NCBI GenBank assembly: GCA_003443635.1
Contig: CP031964.1
Span: 2,078,321-2,142,320 of the forward strand
DNA: 64,000 nucleotides
Source: Flavobacteriaceae bacterium
Lineage (GTDB): Bacteria; Bacteroidota; Bacteroidia; Flavobacteriales; Flavobacteriaceae
Reading direction: 5' to 3'
Part shown: piece after piece, positions 55,569 to 64,000 of the stretch
Position numbering within the stretch: the stretch's first letter is position 1
Layout of the letters: each line of letters begins with the position of its first letter
Translations under genes and position numbers: made by a program
Notes under the pieces: generated by a model
Seen by the model: the letters and a program-made list of their open reading frames with translations, nothing else
Told to the model about the DNA's origin: nothing
The model's database searches: none

Positions 55569-56657
55569 ATGAATTCTAACTTTATAACTAAAGGAATTTT
55601 AAAAGCTCTTGCCATTATTCTTGGAGTTTCACTTTTACTTTTCTTCTTATATAAAATCCAATCAGTTTTAGTTTATATTGCTATAGCAGCAGTAATATCT
55701 CTTATAGGAAGACCTATTGTAGGGTTTTTAAAAACTAAATTAAAATTTAAAAATACTATAGCAGTTGTTTCAACAATGGTTATTTTAATTAGCCTTTTAT
55801 TAGGTTTAGTTAGAATGTTCATTCCGTTAATTATTGAGCAAGGTCAAAATTTATCCTTGTTAAACATGAATGAACTTCAAGGCAAAGTTGAAGATTTATA
55901 TCATCAAATTAGCGAGTATTTTGCTATAAACAATATAGATATAGAACAATCTTTAAAAGATTCTGATTTAATTTCTAAACTAGATTATTCAGTAATTCCT
56001 GAATTTTTAAATTCTGTAGTTAGTGGTTTTGGTAATTTTAGCATTGGCTTATTTTCAGTGTTATTTATCACATTCTTTTTATTAAAAGACAGCAAGTTAT
56101 TTGAGCAAGGCATCTTAGTATTTACTCCAGATGCTAAAGAAACACGATTGAAAAAGTCTTTTGAGAAAATTAAAGGTCTGTTATCTCGATATTTTATTGG
56201 TCTTATTTTACAAATTTTGATCTTATTTATAATTTATACCATAGTACTTTTAATTTTTGGAATTAAAAACGCTTTGGTCATAGCCTTTTTATGTGCTTTA
56301 CTTAATTTAATTCCATATGTTGGTCCATTAATTGGAGCAGTTTTAATGATTACCTTAACAATGTCTAGCAACTTAGGAAGCAGTTTTAGCGAAGTGATTT
56401 TACCAAAAACAATTTATGTAATGATTGGTTTTATTATTGGGCAATTAATTGATAATTTTGGAAGTCAACCCATTATCTTCTCTAAAAGTGTAAAATCACA
56501 TCCATTAGAAATCTTCCTTGTTATTATAATAGCTGGGCTTCTATTTGGTGTTATAGGAATGGTAGTAGCAGTACCTGGCTATACCGCTATTAAAGTAATT
56601 TTAAAAGAGTTTTTATCAGAAAATAAGATTGTTAAGCAATTAACTAAAGATTTATAG
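55569..56657 (+). CDS. AI-2E family membrane transporter
   Basis: A 362-residue membrane protein of the AI-2E (PerM/TqsA) family with about eight helices and a central cytoplasmic or periplasmic section (about residues 90-150). The family's FLCALLNLIPYVGPLIGAVL segment near residue 245 and the DNFGSQPIIFSKSVKSHPLE segment near 295 are intact. Substrate is not certain; the family name comes from one member and many may carry other molecules. It lies between two methyltransferase genes. Confidence 0.9.
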   Translation: MNSNFITKGILKALAIILGVSLLLFFLYKIQSVLVYIAIAAVISLIGRPIVGFLKTKLKFKNTIAVVSTMVILISLLLGLVRMFIPLIIEQGQNLSLLNMNELQGKVEDLYHQISEYFAINNIDIEQSLKDSDLISKLDYSVIPEFLNSVVSGFGNFSIGLFSVLFITFFLLKDSKLFEQGILVFTPDAKETRLKKSFEKIKGLLSRYFIGLILQILILFIIYTIVLLIFGIKNALVIAFLCALLNLIPYVGPLIGAVLMITLTMSSNLGSSFSEVILPKTIYVMIGFIIGQLIDNFGSQPIIFSKSVKSHPLEIFLVIIIAGLLFGVIGMVVAVPGYTAIKVILKEFLSENKIVKQLTKDL

Positions 56658-56664
56658 TGTTACT

Positions 56665-57849
56665 TTGAATATTAATATTTTAAATATTGAAATTCAGGAG
56701 TTTATAAATAATAATTTAAATTCAGATATTTCTAAATTATTATTAAAAAAAACTTTTTTTGAAGCAATAAGCAATCACGAACTTATTGAACAAATTGAAG
56801 CAAAAAAAAAATCCAAAAAAAAGCTTCCTACTTGGTTTAATACTAAAAAAATATATTATCCTAATAAGCTTAATATTGAGCAGACGTCTTCTGAAATTTC
56901 AGCAAAATATAAAGCAAGTTTAATATCTGGGAATTCAATTATAGATATCACTGGTGGTTTAGGTATAGATAGTTATTATTTTTCGAAACAATTTAAAAAA
57001 GTAACACATTGTGAAATTAACACCAAATTATCTCATTTAGTTGCTTATAATTATAAACAATTAGAGGTTTCTAATATAAAAACTATAAATCAAGATGGTA
57101 TCCAATTTTTAAAAACCTCTAATAAAAATTTTGATTGGATTTATATTGATCCATCACGACGCCACGATCGTAAAGGAAAGGTGTTTTATTTAAAAGATTG
57201 TTTACCTAATGTTCCTGATAATCTTTATGCTTTATTTAAACATTCAAAAAACATTTTGATTAAAGCTTCTCCAATGTTAGATATTACTGTCGGAATAAAT
57301 GAGTTACAATTTGTAAAAACAATACACATTATCGCAATTAAAAATGAAGTTAAAGAGTTGCTATTTCATTTAGAAGAAGGATTTACAAAGGAAATAAAAA
57401 TCGAAACAGTTAATATTAATCAACACAGTTCTCAAAAATTTGATTTTACTTTAAATGAAGAAGCTAATGCTTTTTCAAATTATGGAGATGTTATTAATTA
57501 TTTATACGAACCTAACAGTGCTATATTAAAATCTGGAGCATTTAATTTAGTTTCTCAAAAATTAAAACTTAAAAAACTTCATAAACATTCACATTTATAT
57601 ACATCTAAAGTTTTAGTTAACTTTCCAGGCAGAACTTTTAAAATAAATAATGCTATTCCATATGATAAAAAAGCGATTCTAAAAGCTATTAGTAATATCA
57701 AAATAAATATTAGTACACGTAACTTTCCAGAAAACCCACAGCAACTCAAAGCAAAGTTTAAATTTAAAGATGGTGGAGATATTTATGTATTTTTTACAAC
57801 ACAGGGAAATAAGGAAAAAATAGTTTTGATTTGCGAAAAATTAAAATAA
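56665..57849 (+). CDS. Class I SAM methyltransferase
   Basis: A 394-residue protein with a Rossmann SAM-binding core: the glycine motif IIDITGGLGIDSYYFS near residue 92 and DWIYIDPSRRHDRKGK near 156, where DPSRR is the acceptor-site loop. It belongs to the THUMP-like or RNA-methyltransferase-like group common in Bacteroidetes; the target is unknown. The only workable start is a TTG at 56665 (TTG AAT ATT AAT), since no ATG or GTG precedes the conserved part in frame. A terminator follows the stop at 57881-57910. Confidence 0.82.
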   Translation: MNINILNIEIQEFINNNLNSDISKLLLKKTFFEAISNHELIEQIEAKKKSKKKLPTWFNTKKIYYPNKLNIEQTSSEISAKYKASLISGNSIIDITGGLGIDSYYFSKQFKKVTHCEINTKLSHLVAYNYKQLEVSNIKTINQDGIQFLKTSNKNFDWIYIDPSRRHDRKGKVFYLKDCLPNVPDNLYALFKHSKNILIKASPMLDITVGINELQFVKTIHIIAIKNEVKELLFHLEEGFTKEIKIETVNINQHSSQKFDFTLNEEANAFSNYGDVINYLYEPNSAILKSGAFNLVSQKLKLKKLHKHSHLYTSKVLVNFPGRTFKINNAIPYDKKAILKAISNIKINISTRNFPENPQQLKAKFKFKDGGDIYVFFTTQGNKEKIVLICEKLK

Positions 57850-57880
57850 ATGTTTAGTAAATGAAAGTTTATTAAAAACA

Positions 57881-57910
57881 AAAACCCTTACTAATTACAG
57901 TAAGGGTTTT
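57881..57910. terminator. Bidirectional intrinsic terminator
   Basis: AAAACCCTTACT and AGTAAGGGTTTT form a perfect twelve-pair stem with a six-base loop. It ends the methyltransferase transcript and, on the other strand, the tRNA operon, directly abutting tRNA-Arg. Confidence 0.88.
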
Positions 57911-57911
57911 G

Positions 57912-57985
<74 letters not shown>

Positions 57986-58015
57986 ATTTAAGGGTTTCTC
58001 CTTAATTTTATTCTG

Positions 58016-58090
58016 TCGGGGTGGCAGGATTCGAACCTGCGACCTCCGCGTCCCAAACGCGGCGCGATAACCGGGCTACGCTACACCCCG
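58016..58090 (-). tRNA. tRNA-Pro (TGG), copy 2
   Basis: Minus-strand cloverleaf with acceptor CGGGGTG/CACCCCG, the Pro-typical first base C, anticodon TGG in loop TTTGGGA, and T loop GGTTCGAATCC. CCA is not encoded. The 75 bases are identical to the copy at 58128-58202. Confidence 0.95.
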
Positions 58091-58127
58091 ATTGGCTATT
58101 GCTTTAATAAATCTTTAAATAATACAG

Positions 58128-58202
58128 TCGGGGTGGCAGGATTCGAACCTGCGACCTCCGCGTCCCAAACGCGGCGCGATAACCGGGCTACGCTACACCC
58201 CG
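58128..58202 (-). tRNA. tRNA-Pro (TGG), copy 1
   Basis: Identical 75-base copy of the neighbouring tRNA-Pro, 37 bases apart. This is a tandem duplication within the tRNA operon; both copies have intact folds and should be functional. Confidence 0.95.
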
Positions 58203-58220
58203 AATTGATTATTTAAAATG

Positions 58221-58304
58221 CGGAGAGACGGGGATTCGAACCCCGGCGACACTTGCGCGTCGACAGATTAGCAATCTGCTCCATTACCACTCTGGCACCT
58301 CTCC
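58221..58304 (-). tRNA. tRNA-Ser (GCT)
   Basis: Minus-strand class II tRNA with acceptor GGAGAGG, anticodon GCT in loop ending AATCTG, a long variable arm (TCGACGCGCAAGTGTCG) as in all tRNA-Ser, and T loop GGTTCGAATCC. Reads AGC/AGT. First gene of the tRNA operon. Confidence 0.95.
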
Positions 58305-58342
58305 TATTTTAATGAACATACACATTCTCTCAAATGCGGATG

Positions 58343-58373
58343 CAAATGTAACTTTTCATCTTAAAGAACGCAA
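58343..58373 (-). promoter_or_regulatory. tRNA operon promoter
   Basis: On the minus strand TTG (58373-58371) is followed after 20 bases by TACATTTG (58350-58343), the complete Bacteroidetes TTG-N20-TAnnTTTG promoter. It lies 38 bases ahead of tRNA-Ser and is the best promoter in the window. Confidence 0.75.
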
Positions 58374-58404
58374 GCTATTTTTTCAATTTTTTATAAGTAA
58401 TTTT

Positions 58405-60453
58405 CTATTCCGGATATTCTATTCGTAAGTGGTAGATATTGGCTAGTTTATGTTTTAAAACTTTTTTAATAGATTGAATTTCTTTAAAAGTAATATTAGC
58501 ATTTAAAAACTGTTCATTTTCAATTTGTTTATTAATAATCGTTTCTATAAAAGTATCTATTTTTGTAGATGTAGGTTCTTTTAAGCTCTTAGAAGCTGCT
58601 TCTACACTATCACACATCATCAATATTGCAGTCTCCTTACTATACGGGCGTGGTCCAGGATATCTAAAATCAGATTCATTAACTTCTGCTTCTAATCCCT
58701 TTTCTTTATTATAAAAATAATATACCAAACTAGTACCATGGTGGGTTCTTATAAAATCAATAACTCTATCTGGTAATTTATTCTTTTTTGCAATTTCTAT
58801 ACCATCAATAACATGATCTATAATGATTGAAGCACTCTCTTTTGAAGATAATTCATCATGAGGATTAATTCCAGTTGACTGATTTTCTGTAAAGTAAGTC
58901 GGGTTTTTCATTTTACCAATGTCATGATATAAAGCTCCTACTCTGGTCAGCATAGAGTTAGCTCCAATTTCATTTGCAGCTGCTTCTGCCAAATTTGCTA
59001 CATTTAAAGAGTGATGAAACGTTCCTGGAGATTTATTAGATAACTCTTTTAATAATTTACTATTTGTATCAGAAAGCTCTAATAAAGACACATCTGACAC
59101 TAATCCAAATATTTTTTCGTAAGCATATATTAAAGGTTGAACAAATAATGTAGCTAAGCCACCAAGAATAAACAATGTAAATGTTTCCCATTTTAAAGTT
59201 TCAATACTTCCCTCGTGGATTACAAAAAATGCAAAATAGGCTATAATATATATTAAAGTAATCTGTCCTACAGATATAAATAAATTAGCACGTTTATATA
59301 ATTCTGATACTGTTAAAATTGTTACGATACCTGCGATAATCTGCAAAAACATATATTCGTAATTGTTTGGCACTACAAAGCCTAAAAGTAAAACAGTAAT
59401 TACATGAGCAAATAACCCCAAACGAGCATCAAAAAATGCTTTTAATATTAAAGGAAGAATACATAAGGGAACTATATAAATATAAGTTGAATTGTAATTA
59501 ACTGTTAAAATAGTTAATAATACCATTAAAGCTATATTAAAGAATATGAAAGTAACTTTTGTATTATTTTTATAAACTTCTAATCGGTATTTTCTTAAAA
59601 ACAACAATAACATCAATAAAGCTAAAGCTACTAAAAGTGCATATGCTATAAGTATCCATATGTAATTTGCCTCACTCCATACTTGTGATTCATATTCAGA
59701 TGCTAAAGATTCTAATTTTTTGTACTTATCATCATCAACGACTTCTCCTTTAGAAATAATTAAAGTTCCTCTTGCTACACTTCCTCTAACTAACGAAATT
59801 GTATTAAGTTCTTCTTCTAAAGAGCTTAAAGTTATAGATTCATTTAAAGACAAATTAGGTTTGACTATATCAAAAAATAATGAAATATATTTAAGTTCAT
59901 ATCCATTTAATTTTAATTGATTAACCTGATTTGTTACAAATGATTCTAAATTATTCTGAATAATAAAATTTGAATAATCGACTATTCGTTTTTGATTTCT
60001 ATCTACTAGAACTATAATTTGTTTACTTGAGCTATAATCATAAGTTCTGTTTAAAACTCCTTTATCATATATAGCTTCTAATATAGTATTTCCAGACTCA
60101 TATAAATTGTTTTTAATATTTTCAGGTAAAGAATCTTTAAAAATTAAATCAAACTGAAGCTTGTAATTATTTTTTACCTGACTAAAAACAAGTGTATCTA
60201 GATTAAAATATGCCGATGCATTATCGGTAATCTGTTTCCTTTCAGCTTGTATAACTTCATTTGTTTTTTTTATTGCAAAGTCAAAAGGAGCTAATAAGTT
60301 TTCAGATTGCCAAGGTTTACCTTTTTCAAAACTATATTTAAATTTTCCACTCTTAGGAAACAAGTATACTATAAGAAATGTAGTTGCTATAAAAAGAAAT
60401 ATCTTATATATTAAAGAATGATTTTTATAAAATTTATTAATAAAGTCTTTCAT
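58405..60453 (-). CDS. PgpH-like 7TM HD phosphohydrolase
   Basis: A 682-residue membrane enzyme of the 7TMR-HDED plus HD type, the class that includes cyclic di-AMP phosphodiesterase PgpH. An N-terminal helix (residues 15-32) precedes an extracytoplasmic 7TMR-HDED region (about 40-255); seven membrane helices follow (about 265-445), then an HD domain. The metal residues are visible: HH at 480-481 and HD at 510-511 (LYHDIGK), and DHVIDG near 548. It would control nucleotide messenger levels. It diverges from the thiolase gene. Confidence 0.92.
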   Translation of the reverse strand: MKDFINKFYKNHSLIYKIFLFIATTFLIVYLFPKSGKFKYSFEKGKPWQSENLLAPFDFAIKKTNEVIQAERKQITDNASAYFNLDTLVFSQVKNNYKLQFDLIFKDSLPENIKNNLYESGNTILEAIYDKGVLNRTYDYSSSKQIIVLVDRNQKRIVDYSNFIIQNNLESFVTNQVNQLKLNGYELKYISLFFDIVKPNLSLNESITLSSLEEELNTISLVRGSVARGTLIISKGEVVDDDKYKKLESLASEYESQVWSEANYIWILIAYALLVALALLMLLLFLRKYRLEVYKNNTKVTFIFFNIALMVLLTILTVNYNSTYIYIVPLCILPLILKAFFDARLGLFAHVITVLLLGFVVPNNYEYMFLQIIAGIVTILTVSELYKRANLFISVGQITLIYIIAYFAFFVIHEGSIETLKWETFTLFILGGLATLFVQPLIYAYEKIFGLVSDVSLLELSDTNSKLLKELSNKSPGTFHHSLNVANLAEAAANEIGANSMLTRVGALYHDIGKMKNPTYFTENQSTGINPHDELSSKESASIIIDHVIDGIEIAKKNKLPDRVIDFIRTHHGTSLVYYFYNKEKGLEAEVNESDFRYPGPRPYSKETAILMMCDSVEAASKSLKEPTSTKIDTFIETIINKQIENEQFLNANITFKEIQSIKKVLKHKLANIYHLRIEYPE

Positions 60454-60473
60454 TTATATATTTAAAGTTCTTT

Positions 60474-60481
60474 CAAAAGTA
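60474..60481 (-). promoter_or_regulatory. -7 promoter box of the HD phosphohydrolase gene
   Basis: The minus strand reads TACTTTTG, an exact TAnnTTTG match 21 bases before the ATG, the same octamer as in the E1 fusion promoter. No -33 TTG at the usual distance. Confidence 0.4.
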
Positions 60482-60587
60482 ATAAAAAAATAGGCAGTAA
60501 CATAAGTGCAGGATAATAGGTAAATCTTAACAATTTTCTTCTAAATTTTAATTAATTTCGCAACAATAATTTTTTAAAAAAATAAAG

Positions 60588-61766
60588 ATGAATAAAGAGG
60601 TTGTTATCGTATCTGTTGCTAGAACTCCTATAGGAAGTTTTATGGGAGCACTATCTACAATTCCAGCACCAAAATTAGGTGCCATAGCTATAAAAGGAGC
60701 ATTACAAAAAATAAATTTAGAGCCTAGTAAAGTAGAAGAAGTTTTAATGGGTAATGTTGTTCAAGCCGGAACTGGTCAAGCTCCAGCTAGACAGGCAGCT
60801 ATATATGCAGGAATACCAGATACAGTACCATGTACAACCGTAAATAAAGTATGTGCTTCTGGTATGAAATCTGTAATACAAGCAGCTCAAACAATTGCTC
60901 TTGGAGATGCAGAAATTGTTGTTGCTGGTGGTATGGAAAATATGAGTTTAATTCCTCACTATTACAATGCTCGATCTGCAACAAAATTTGGTCCAGCTAC
61001 ATTTATTGATGGGATGCAAAAAGATGGATTGGTAGACGCTTATGATGAAAATGCAATGGGTACTTGTGCGGATTTATGTGCTACTGAACATGAATTCTCA
61101 AGAGAAGATCAAGATAATTTTGCTATACAATCGTATAATCGTTCTGCAGCAGCTTGGGATGCAGGTAAATTTGATAATGAAGTAGTTCCTGTAGAAGTAC
61201 CTCAACGTCGAGGAGATGCTATTATAGTTAGTAGAGATGAAGAATATACTAATGTGAAAATGGAAAAAATTCCTGCTTTACGTCCAGCGTTTACTAAAGA
61301 TGGTACCGTAACTGCTGCTAATGCTTCAACTATAAATGATGGAGCAGCTGCTATAGTATTAATGAGCAAGGATAAAGCTGATGAATTAGGACTTAAAGCA
61401 ATTGCAAAAATTAAAAGTTATGCAGATGCAGCCCAAGAACCTAAATGGTTCACTACCGCTCCAGCAAAGGCATTACCAAAAGCATTAGCAAAAGCAAATT
61501 TAAGTATTGACGATGTAGACTTTTTCGAACTTAATGAAGCTTTTTCTATTGTTGGTTTAGCTAATATGAAAATATTAGGGATAAACGATGATAAAGTAAA
61601 TGTAAACGGTGGTGCTGTATCTCTTGGTCATCCATTAGGGTGTTCAGGAGCAAGAATTTTAATAACATTGGCTAGTGTTTTAGAGCAAAACAATGCTAAA
61701 TTTGGAGCTGCTGCAATTTGCAATGGTGGTGGTGGTGCTTCAGCTATTGTACTTGAGCGTAATTAA
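60588..61766 (+). CDS. Acetyl-CoA acyltransferase (thiolase)
   Basis: Thiolase-family acetyl-CoA C-acyltransferase, 392 residues. The acyl-accepting Cys89 is in NKVCASGMKS; the NEAFSIVG motif lies near 315, GHPLGCSGARIL near 345 holds the catalytic His, and the second Cys is in ICNGGGGAS near the end. It breaks or makes acetoacetyl-CoA-type thioesters in fatty acid breakdown or synthesis of C4 units; direction is not clear. It is followed 9 bases later by the NlpC/P60 gene, without obvious functional link. Confidence 0.95.
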   Translation: MNKEVVIVSVARTPIGSFMGALSTIPAPKLGAIAIKGALQKINLEPSKVEEVLMGNVVQAGTGQAPARQAAIYAGIPDTVPCTTVNKVCASGMKSVIQAAQTIALGDAEIVVAGGMENMSLIPHYYNARSATKFGPATFIDGMQKDGLVDAYDENAMGTCADLCATEHEFSREDQDNFAIQSYNRSAAAWDAGKFDNEVVPVEVPQRRGDAIIVSRDEEYTNVKMEKIPALRPAFTKDGTVTAANASTINDGAAAIVLMSKDKADELGLKAIAKIKSYADAAQEPKWFTTAPAKALPKALAKANLSIDDVDFFELNEAFSIVGLANMKILGINDDKVNVNGGAVSLGHPLGCSGARILITLASVLEQNNAKFGAAAICNGGGGASAIVLERN

Positions 61767-61775
61767 TTATATAGA

Positions 61776-62528
61776 ATGCAATACGGAATCTGCAATTTAA
61801 GCATTGTCCCTTTAAGATCAGAATCGAATGATACTTCAGAATTAGTTTCTCAAGTATTGTATGGTGAAGTTTTTAAAGTTTTAGAGCAACGCAAAAAATG
61901 GAGTAGAATTCGATTAGCTTTTGATAAATATGAAGGTTGGATTGACAATAAACAGTATAAGGAAATTATAGAAAATGATTATAAAGTTTTAACTAATACT
62001 GAAGACGTGTTGTCTACCGATTTAGTCGAATATGTTCAAGGAAACGATGATGAATTATTATATCCAATTCCACTAGGAGCATCTTTAATGGGACTATCTT
62101 TATTAAGGCATTCTTATGATGGCAATTCTTCAAAAGGAGTTGTTGGTAAATCAAACTTAATTGCTACAGCTTACTTGTATTTAAATTCTCCTTATTTATG
62201 GGGAGGTAAAACACCTTTTGGAATAGATTGTTCAGGTTTTACTCAAATGGTTTATAAACTTAATGGTTATAAGTTATTAAGAGATGCTTCTCAACAGGCA
62301 ACACAAGGTGAAGCCTTAAGTTTTATTGAAGAAAGTGAGCCAGGAGATTTAGCTTTTTTTGATAATTCAGAAGGAGATATTATTCATGTTGGTATCATAA
62401 TGGAAGATAATTACATTATTCACGCTCACGGAAAAGTTAGAATCGATCGTTTAGATCATACTGGTATTTATAATGTAGAAAAGAAAATGCATACTCATAA
62501 ATTAAGAGTTATTAAAAAAATCATATAA
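61776..62528 (+). CDS. NlpC/P60 peptidase with SH3-like domain
   Basis: A 250-residue cell-wall peptidase of the C40 family. An SH3b-like domain (about residues 1-60) precedes the NlpC/P60 domain (about 125-250). The catalytic triad is Cys152 in DCSGFTQ, His204 in IIHVGII and His216 in IHAHG. Such enzymes cut gamma-D-glutamyl-diaminopimelate or similar bonds in peptidoglycan. No signal peptide is apparent, so it may act on imported muropeptides in the cytoplasm. A terminator follows. Confidence 0.92.
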   Translation: MQYGICNLSIVPLRSESNDTSELVSQVLYGEVFKVLEQRKKWSRIRLAFDKYEGWIDNKQYKEIIENDYKVLTNTEDVLSTDLVEYVQGNDDELLYPIPLGASLMGLSLLRHSYDGNSSKGVVGKSNLIATAYLYLNSPYLWGGKTPFGIDCSGFTQMVYKLNGYKLLRDASQQATQGEALSFIEESEPGDLAFFDNSEGDIIHVGIIMEDNYIIHAHGKVRIDRLDHTGIYNVEKKMHTHKLRVIKKII

Positions 62529-62530
62529 AT

Positions 62531-62565
62531 AAAAAAAGCCATTCCTAAAAAGAACGGCTTTTTTT
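62531..62565. terminator. Bidirectional intrinsic terminator
   Basis: A stem of AAAAAGCC plus TTC against GAA plus GGCTTTTT (one A-C mismatch) with a seven-base loop, flanked by A and T runs. It separates the convergent peptidase and TPR genes. Confidence 0.8.
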
Positions 62566-62590
62566 ATTATTTATAATTGAAAATACTATC

Positions 62591-63865
62591 TTAGTTTCCA
62601 GCTTCTATGGCTGCAACTTTAGCTTTCATTTCATTAAATTTTTCAGAGTCATCGATAGCTCCATAAAGATTCATTAATGTTTTTGCAGCATCTAAATATT
62701 TAGGATTAACTTCTAATGCTTTATTTAAATATGGAATAGCATCTGTATAAAGTTTTTGTCTCTGAGCTTGTAGTTCATCAAACTTTTTATTATCTGCCGA
62801 AGAAGTTCCTAAACTATTCATTTGATCTACAATTCCTTGCTCTTGACTAATTATTAATAATGCATTAGCCATTAATGCATTAATGTATTTAGGGTCTAAT
62901 TTAAGTGCATGATCATAATGCTTTTTCGCATCTTCAACATCACCAACTTCCGAAGCGACAACTCCTAAATTATATATTAAATCAACATTATCAGGCTCTA
63001 ATTCAATAGCTTTTTGAATTAACTCTTTGTATTTATCTTTATTCCCAATTTTATATTGAATATTAGCTTCAGCTGTTAACAAACTAAAGTCATTTGGATT
63101 AATAGATTTTGCTCTCTCTATAGCCTTAATTGCTTCATCGTTTTTACCTTGAGCTACATAAATTAGAGCAACATTTTTTACTATATCACCAACTTTAGAT
63201 TCTTTCTTTTCATCTTTAGGGTTACTGTAACTAGACTTAAGAGCTACATCTCTTAAAGATTTGCTAGGAAATAATTCTTCTTTTCCAGATTCGTTATTTG
63301 TTGCATAATATTCTGTTGTTATACCTGTATAGCCTAATTTAATCAATTCGTCATAAAGATCTAATGCTCTATCAAAGTTTTGTCCATTCTGAGACAGTAA
63401 AGCTGAATTGTATAAGTAAACAGTATCTCTTGGAGATACTCTGTAGGCTTTTTCAAAACTATTAGAAGCTTCTTTAAAATTCTTTTCTTCTAAGAATTGT
63501 TGCCCTTTTTCATATAGATTACCAATAATCCCTTGTTTAATGGTTTCTATTTGAGGTTTATAAATAAATTTACCTAACTCATTTTCAATATCAGAAACTT
63601 GATTAAAAGCATTAATAGATTCAGTTAGCTCATTATCTGTACCTTTTCCATCAGCATATAGAGCTTGTCCTTTTAAAAAGTAAAACTTTGCTTTAGTTTT
63701 ATTATCCATTGCAGATAAAAGTCCTTCAGCAACTTGAACTCCAGATTTTGCAGTAGCAAAATCACCAGATTTAATTGCTTTTTCTATTGCTTTAACTTCT
63801 TTTTTTTGTGCAAAAATTAATGAGCCAATCATTAATGCTACGCTCATTACAACATATTTTTTCAT
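62591..63865 (-). CDS. Exported tetratricopeptide repeat protein
   Basis: A 424-residue exported protein. Signal peptide (residues 1-19, ending IFAQ) and TPR units across the rest, clearest at NFKEASNSFEKAYRVSPRD (near 131), GKNDEAIKAIERAKSINPND (near 239) and GDVEDAKKHYDHALKLDPKY (near 307). TPR arrays are protein-protein interaction scaffolds; the partner is unknown. The C-terminal third contains a long Asp/Glu/Lys-rich stretch. It begins 12 bases after the probable gyrA tail. Confidence 0.88.
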   Translation of the reverse strand: MKKYVVMSVALMIGSLIFAQKKEVKAIEKAIKSGDFATAKSGVQVAEGLLSAMDNKTKAKFYFLKGQALYADGKGTDNELTESINAFNQVSDIENELGKFIYKPQIETIKQGIIGNLYEKGQQFLEEKNFKEASNSFEKAYRVSPRDTVYLYNSALLSQNGQNFDRALDLYDELIKLGYTGITTEYYATNNESGKEELFPSKSLRDVALKSSYSNPKDEKKESKVGDIVKNVALIYVAQGKNDEAIKAIERAKSINPNDFSLLTAEANIQYKIGNKDKYKELIQKAIELEPDNVDLIYNLGVVASEVGDVEDAKKHYDHALKLDPKYINALMANALLIISQEQGIVDQMNSLGTSSADNKKFDELQAQRQKLYTDAIPYLNKALEVNPKYLDAAKTLMNLYGAIDDSEKFNEMKAKVAAIEAGN

Positions 63866-63877
63866 TTTTAGTGAATT

Positions 63878-64000
63878 TTAATTATTATCAGTTTGTTTAT
63901 TGTTATCATTTTCTTCAGTATCAATAGCTGTGCCATTATCAGTAACATTCTCTATTTCATCATTTTCATCAACATTATCTTCATCATGCATCACTTTAGC
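63878..64000 (-). CDS. gyrA: C-terminal tail of probable DNA gyrase subunit A (partial)
   Basis: Only the last 40 residues and stop are in the window. They start AKVMHDEDNVDENDE and form an acidic, Asn-rich tail ending TDNN. An acidic tail after AKVM-like residues is typical of flavobacterial GyrA, and gyrA next to a TPR gene is a common order. The name rests on this tail and context only. The rest lies beyond the window edge. Confidence 0.5.
   Translation of the reverse strand, partial: AKVMHDEDNVDENDEIENVTDNGTAIDTEENDNNKQTDNN

Noticed and set aside
56665..56672. TTACTTTG just before the methyltransferase as a promoter
   Set aside because: One base off consensus, overlaps the likely TTG start and lies in an 7-base gap of an operon; more likely coding.
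58016..58304. tRNA cluster as an integration (att) site of a mobile element
   Set aside because: All four tRNAs are intact, and no integrase, direct repeat of a tRNA 3' end or foreign-looking gene is adjacent; the repeated segment is a whole tRNA gene.

Overview
The window is a stretch of ordinary chromosome from a member of the Bacteroidota, most likely a marine Flavobacteriaceae species. I infer this from the low GC content, TAnnTTTG-type -7 promoter boxes, SPOR-domain and coiled-coil OmpA envelope proteins, a one-chain E1 alpha/beta oxo-acid dehydrogenase, bacillithiol synthase BshA, a TamB/TsaD divergent pair, and a GyrA-tail/TPR gene pair. I see no integrase, transposase, phage gene, CRISPR array or rRNA.

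Layout. Bases 1-5300: a secreted unknown, an OmpA-like protein, the E1 fusion and a large SPOR-domain exported protein. Bases 5470-8500: a plus-strand operon of a 2-oxoglutarate/Fe(II)-type oxygenase, a SUI1 factor, a nucleoside phosphorylase and a leaderless periplasmic-binding-like protein. Bases 8650-14760: a small membrane peptide, uracil-DNA glycosylase, and a minus-strand peptide-use operon (M19-like dipeptidase, membrane-anchored unknown, a 35-residue membrane peptide, sodium:solute symporter, S9 peptidase). Bases 14920-21210: an amidase lipoprotein, two exported proteins, a MutS2-type ATPase and a DCC-family protein. Bases 21213-26451: a tight minus-strand operon of DAACS transporter, glutathione-synthetase-like ATP-grasp ligase, rhodanese, N-formylglutamate amidohydrolase family protein and a DUF1704 (QEGLA, HExxxH) metallopeptidase. 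Then come chorismate synthase, a small beta-barrel, BshA and a NagZ-like GH3/serine hydrolase fusion.

Bases 32626-44022 hold an envelope and redox cluster (amidase, MCE protein, Fe-S membrane protein, HAD protein, CCG protein), LptD, RidA and an M16 protease. Bases 44077-46949 are a pfkA-gapA-GlcNAc-kinase operon with a palindrome just before pfkA. TamB (minus) diverges from tsaD-rsmE (plus). DUF1223 and DUF4159 proteins, an unlisted 50-residue membrane peptide, a TrmH-type methyltransferase, an AI-2E family protein and a class I methyltransferase follow. A minus-strand tRNA operon (Ser-Pro-Pro-Arg) has a well-formed promoter. The window ends with a PgpH-like HD phosphohydrolase, thiolase, an NlpC/P60 peptidase, a TPR protein and the probable tail of gyrA.

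The best candidate for an under-described system is the ATP-grasp/rhodanese/N-formylglutamate amidohydrolase/DUF1704 operon, which looks like a make-and-cleave pathway for a glutamate-related peptide or peptide tag. The most concrete discoveries by direct reading are two small genes, 12774-12881 (35 aa, overlapping both neighbours) and 54889-55041 (50 aa). No gap between genes exceeds 300 bases once the tRNAs are counted.
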